Shown: piece after piece, positions 60,269 through 64,000 of the stretch | Position numbering within the stretch: position 1 is the stretch's first letter | Layout of the letters: each line of letters begins with the position of its first letter | Assembly: GCA_951802115.1 (NCBI GenBank) | Contig: CATOPL010000004.1 | Location: 62,001-126,000 of the forward strand | Direction: 5' to 3' | Source: an uncultured Lachnospiraceae bacterium | Lineage (GTDB): Bacteria > Bacillota > Clostridia > Lachnospirales > Lachnospiraceae | DNA: 64,000 bases | Notes under the pieces: generated by a model | The model's database searches: none | The model's input: only the letters and a program-made list of their open reading frames with translations | What the model was told of the DNA's origin: nothing | Translations under genes and position numbers: made by a program

Positions 60269-62122
60269 TCAGTCTGCTTCGCGGCGCAGCGTAATATAAG
60301 GCGTCGGTGCAGCAAGCTGTTTTCCTGTCAGCAGACGATCTGTGATGATCTGTTTGTATGTATTTTCCGACCGGGTATACTCTGTAACTCCGACCGACGC
60401 CAGAACTTCTTTTTGCATCATCCACTCATTACCCAGCACCGCTACTGAATATATATCATCCAAGGCCAGTTCTTCTCCTCCCATGGTCAGTTTTTCCAAC
60501 ATATAACCGTTGTCCGTTTTTCTGACCTCCATCTCAAAACCGCTGGATACATAAAGAGACGAATCATTAATGACAGAGCCCCTCTTTCCGGATGCCGCAA
60601 AGACCTGGTTTAAATAATCTGTAAGCTGCCTGCCGGTCATCTCGCACAGCAAAATCTCTACAGCTTCTCCCATGGTCAGATATCTCAGCTCCTCTTCCGT
60701 ATAATCACCAGACAAAATATCACCAGAAACATTGATCGACTGGCCGGTCAGAAACTGCGTGCCCAGCTCCTCCCGCAGGGAATTCATAACTGCAGATGCT
60801 GCCGGACTGCCGCCCTCAGGCTCAAACCGATAAGAGTAGCCCGTATCAATATGCGCAGCAAAAGACGGTCCTTCGTCATCTTCTTTCATCGCCTCATTAA
60901 AGGCGTCAAACGCAGCTTCAGCGTCCGGATATTCTCCCAGAATCATTCCCCGGACCACCCGTCTGGAGGCAGAAAACATATCAGCAGAAGCCAGCCGAAT
61001 ATACAGCCGGTTATTGTCAATATACGGCTGCATCCGTTCCAGTATAGACGAGCATTCCAGTTTCACATCTTTATTATATGCGATCATATCCTGTCCGGTA
61101 GCGATATGCTCCAGTCCTTCCTGCCCCAGCATGGCGCTCATGATATCAAGAATCAGCTTTTCCCTTTTTGGACTTTCCTCCGCCTTAACATTAGCAGCAA
61201 TCTGAAAGGCCGGATAACTCAGATACCAGCTGTCCTCCTTTGTCTCCCCGCAATACGGAATCATCACTGCTTTTTCTTCCACATTATACCGGACGGCCTC
61301 TGCACTGGTACCACGGATCATGGCTGTCTCATTCTCCTGAAATCCGTAATAAGTATCCGCAATACTGCTTTCCAGATCTGACGCTCCAATCCCGGCAAGA
61401 TCAATGAATTCCTGCATCCGTTCAAAAACCGGCAGCCACACTTCCCTGCTCAGCTGATTGGTCTGTCCGCTCTCATACTGCTGCCTCCATTCCCTGCCTT
61501 CCTGGGATGTCAGACTCTGCACCGAAAGTCCCTGAAGAATTTCCATACAGGTATAGTCCGCCGCAAAATCAGAACGAAAAGGCCTTATTCCCGCTTCTTT
61601 CAAGGCAACACAGACTTCTGTAAATTCCTGATAGTCTGTCGGAATATCCAGCTTGTGCTCTTCCAGCAGCGCCTGGTTCACAAGTATGCTGTCGATCTCC
61701 GCGCAAGCAGGAAGCCAGTTCATCGTGCCATCGCTGTAAGTATAGCTGCGCAGATAAGATTGATGAAACGTACCTGCCAGTTCTGTATCACTCAGATCCA
61801 TCAAAGAGTCTTTAAAGGAGGCCACATCTCCCAGAGAAAAACGCCGAACGGTCAGAATGTCAGGCAGCGCTTTCCTTTCTGCCCGAAAACGATAATAATC
61901 CGTGGAATTTGTGATAACATAAAACTCAAAATCCACTTCCGGAAAGGTTTTCTGTAAATACTGCCCATAATTTTCCGTCAGCTGATCGCTCCAGAAAGCG
62001 ACCGTAACCGTTTCTTTTTTCTCTGCTGTCCCTGAACCGACCGTCTTCTTGCCGCATCCGTTCAGTCCCGCAATCAAAATCAAACCGGCAAGCAAGAACA
62101 CCGGACATTTTTTCTTCTGCAT
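60269..62122 (-). CDS. Lipoprotein: ABC-type solute-binding domain fused to 5'-nucleotidase-C-like domain (copy A)
   Basis: Lipobox LNGC; VAFWSDQLTENYGQYLQKTFPEVDFEFYV; C-terminal ASAVMNSLREELGTQFLTGQSINVSGDILSGDYTEEELRYLTMGEAVEILLCEMTGRQLTDYLNQVF. Confidence 0.75.
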   Translation of the reverse strand: MQKKKCPVFLLAGLILIAGLNGCGKKTVGSGTAEKKETVTVAFWSDQLTENYGQYLQKTFPEVDFEFYVITNSTDYYRFRAERKALPDILTVRRFSLGDVASFKDSLMDLSDTELAGTFHQSYLRSYTYSDGTMNWLPACAEIDSILVNQALLEEHKLDIPTDYQEFTEVCVALKEAGIRPFRSDFAADYTCMEILQGLSVQSLTSQEGREWRQQYESGQTNQLSREVWLPVFERMQEFIDLAGIGASDLESSIADTYYGFQENETAMIRGTSAEAVRYNVEEKAVMIPYCGETKEDSWYLSYPAFQIAANVKAEESPKREKLILDIMSAMLGQEGLEHIATGQDMIAYNKDVKLECSSILERMQPYIDNNRLYIRLASADMFSASRRVVRGMILGEYPDAEAAFDAFNEAMKEDDEGPSFAAHIDTGYSYRFEPEGGSPAASAVMNSLREELGTQFLTGQSINVSGDILSGDYTEEELRYLTMGEAVEILLCEMTGRQLTDYLNQVFAASGKRGSVINDSSLYVSSGFEMEVRKTDNGYMLEKLTMGGEELALDDIYSVAVLGNEWMMQKEVLASVGVTEYTRSENTYKQIITDRLLTGKQLAAPTPYITLRREAD

Positions 62123-62167
62123 GATAGCCTGTTCCCCCTTTATCCTGTTATGTTGCTCTCTTTTCTA

Positions 62168-63958
62168 TTATTTCCAGGGATTGCCGTTTGCAGAAACAGA
62201 CTTCTGCTCTTCCAGCCAGGTATGCAGAAAACTGCGCAAAGAGCCCTGACATACCTGAGCAGAATATTTTTCTGCTGTCTCTTCCGTATATCCCTGCATG
62301 AGAAACGCTACCTGATAAACCACATCGTCCTTAAGCTCCATATCTCCCTTTGTTATCAGCAGATATGGAAACGGATTTCCATCCCCTGCCACATCAAAGC
62401 CAGCCCCTGCAAGTTCCTTTGCCTCTGCCCCGGTCATCGTCATGACCACATATTCTCCGTCATAAGAAGGCATAATCATACTTACAACATCTGTGTTGAT
62501 TTTGCCTTTATACAGCTTTCCGGTAATTCCCTGTCTTAATTCCACAGCGCCTTCATGAAAACCACCCAGAGGAATCATGACCGCATCTGTCCCGGCTGCG
62601 CTTCCCAGCGCCTTGCCAACCAGCTTCCCGGTTTCTTCCAGACTAAAATCCTCCGTACTTTCACAAAAATCAAGTTCTCCTGAGCTGCGCAGATAACTCT
62701 GCTGCAGTTCATCCATCCGGACAATACACTGCGAACCGTCCACTCCATTCTCTCTGCGGAACCATTCTTTATAGACCTGTCCGATATCCGCCAGGATATG
62801 CTCCCATCCGGCATAAGTCATCTGAAACGCCCGCCCGTCCCGAAGCGCCTGCTGCGCGTCATAGATCATGGAATCCTCCATGACATCAATACTTCTGACA
62901 GGACTCATGACACACGGCGTCGTTTCATCAATGAACGTAGCCTGACCTTCCGGCGAATACATCAGCGACAAGAGTTTGACGGCATTTTCCAGCTTTTTTT
63001 CATTGCCCGGTTCCGTCAGGCGGCTGCTGATTCCGAAATAAAAAGTCGGACTGTACATATAGATATTTTTACTTCCGTCTTCACTGATAAATGGCATCAG
63101 ACCAAGTTCATCGCCGGTATCCGGAAGCTCTGTAATGTTCACAGTCTGTACTGCAGTGCAGAATACAGACTTTCTCTGTCCAAGATAATCAAGGATCAGA
63201 TCAGGATTATTTCTGTCCTCCGGATCCGTCTCGAACATTCCAATATCCATATACCGTTTTACATAATCCATGGTGTGTTCCCACATTCCCTCCGCAAGAA
63301 CGTCACCTGACAGGAAATCTCTCTCCCACTCAACCCCTTCGGGCGTTGTAAGCCAGTCGGTCTTGGCCAGATTGAAAACAGTGGAAAACGGACCGCCTGT
63401 AAGCTGTGTACCCAGCACACCAGGTATCAGCCCCTGCTCCCGGATCTCCCCGCACAGCGTCTCCAGTTCGGCAAAATCAGAGGGAATTTCCCATCCGTTT
63501 TCCTCCATCAGCGTTTTATTATAGTAAATACCATACATCGAATAACTGGTGGGAAGAAGATAAATCCCACCGTCGACAGAGACCTGATCGAGAACAGAAA
63601 CCGGAAAATCATTGATAAAATCATAACCGGACAAATCTGCCAGTCGCTCCTTTGCCAATTCTTCATCCAGGATCTGTGAAGTAATAAAAATATCCGGAAT
63701 ATCATCCGCACGCATCTGCGCCCAGCTGTAACCGGTAATGTTTCCTCCTGTATAAGAGATAAATTCCAGTTCCATTTCCGGATATGTATCATTTAACAAT
63801 TCAAGAAATTTTTCATATCTGCCATAGCTTCCCCAGGTCCCCCAGGTCAGAGCATCGCTGTTTTGTTCTGCACCTGCTCCGTCAGGAGCACACGCCTGCA
63901 GCAATATGGCGGCAGCAACAGACAGCAACAGAACTTTTTGTTTCAATCCTGCATACAT
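62168..63958 (-). CDS. Lipoprotein: ABC-type solute-binding domain fused to 5'-nucleotidase-C-like domain (copy B)
   Basis: Start MYAGLKQKVLLLSVAAAILLQAC (lipobox), GAGAGGAG RBS; LELLNDTYPEMELEFISYTGGNITGYSWAQMRADDIPDIFITS; C-terminal ETGKLVGKALGSAAGTDAVMIPLGGFHEGAVELRQGITGKLYKGKINTDVVSMIMPSYDGEYVVMTMTGAEAKELAGAG. Confidence 0.75.
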   Translation of the reverse strand: MYAGLKQKVLLLSVAAAILLQACAPDGAGAEQNSDALTWGTWGSYGRYEKFLELLNDTYPEMELEFISYTGGNITGYSWAQMRADDIPDIFITSQILDEELAKERLADLSGYDFINDFPVSVLDQVSVDGGIYLLPTSYSMYGIYYNKTLMEENGWEIPSDFAELETLCGEIREQGLIPGVLGTQLTGGPFSTVFNLAKTDWLTTPEGVEWERDFLSGDVLAEGMWEHTMDYVKRYMDIGMFETDPEDRNNPDLILDYLGQRKSVFCTAVQTVNITELPDTGDELGLMPFISEDGSKNIYMYSPTFYFGISSRLTEPGNEKKLENAVKLLSLMYSPEGQATFIDETTPCVMSPVRSIDVMEDSMIYDAQQALRDGRAFQMTYAGWEHILADIGQVYKEWFRRENGVDGSQCIVRMDELQQSYLRSSGELDFCESTEDFSLEETGKLVGKALGSAAGTDAVMIPLGGFHEGAVELRQGITGKLYKGKINTDVVSMIMPSYDGEYVVMTMTGAEAKELAGAGFDVAGDGNPFPYLLITKGDMELKDDVVYQVAFLMQGYTEETAEKYSAQVCQGSLRSFLHTWLEEQKSVSANGNPWK

Positions 63959-64000
63959 AAAGGCCTTTTCTCCTCTCATTTTTTACCTTATTGTATGTAT

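Overview
Chromosomal window from a Firmicute, most likely Lachnospiraceae/Clostridia judging by gene content (spoIIP, gpr, a DUF5721-like and a DUF4250-like protein, Gram-positive promoters and terminators). Most of it is core genome: rpsT, infC-rpmI-rplT, lepA, hemW, holA, gpr, spoIIP, arg biosynthesis genes, htpG, clpB, glpK, and three tRNA-Leu genes. I see no prophage, CRISPR array, rRNA operon or intact transposase.

Items most worth follow-up:
1. Two tandem lipoproteins (60.3-64.0 kb) that appear to fuse an ABC-type solute-binding domain to a 5'-nucleotidase-C-like domain. They sit immediately upstream of a double-receiver hybrid histidine kinase, with no transporter genes.
2. A D-C-D-C run of two divergent aconitase/isopropylmalate-isomerase-type hydro-lyases, with twin GTATNATAC operator-like sites upstream.
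3. An RpoD-like protein with regions resembling sigma 1.1, 2 and 3 but no region 4.
4. Tandem COG0523-type GTPases, one His-rich and one fused to a TIGR03943-like domain.
5. A ~160-bp MITE-like element with 15-bp terminal inverted repeats, whose end sequence recurs 5 kb away.
6. Two CIRCE elements, in front of htpG and clpB.
7. An L20-type attenuator plus an AUU start for infC.
8. A comEA / two-component / GerMN / comEC / holA overlapping gene string.

All family calls come from reading motifs by eye; no database search was run.
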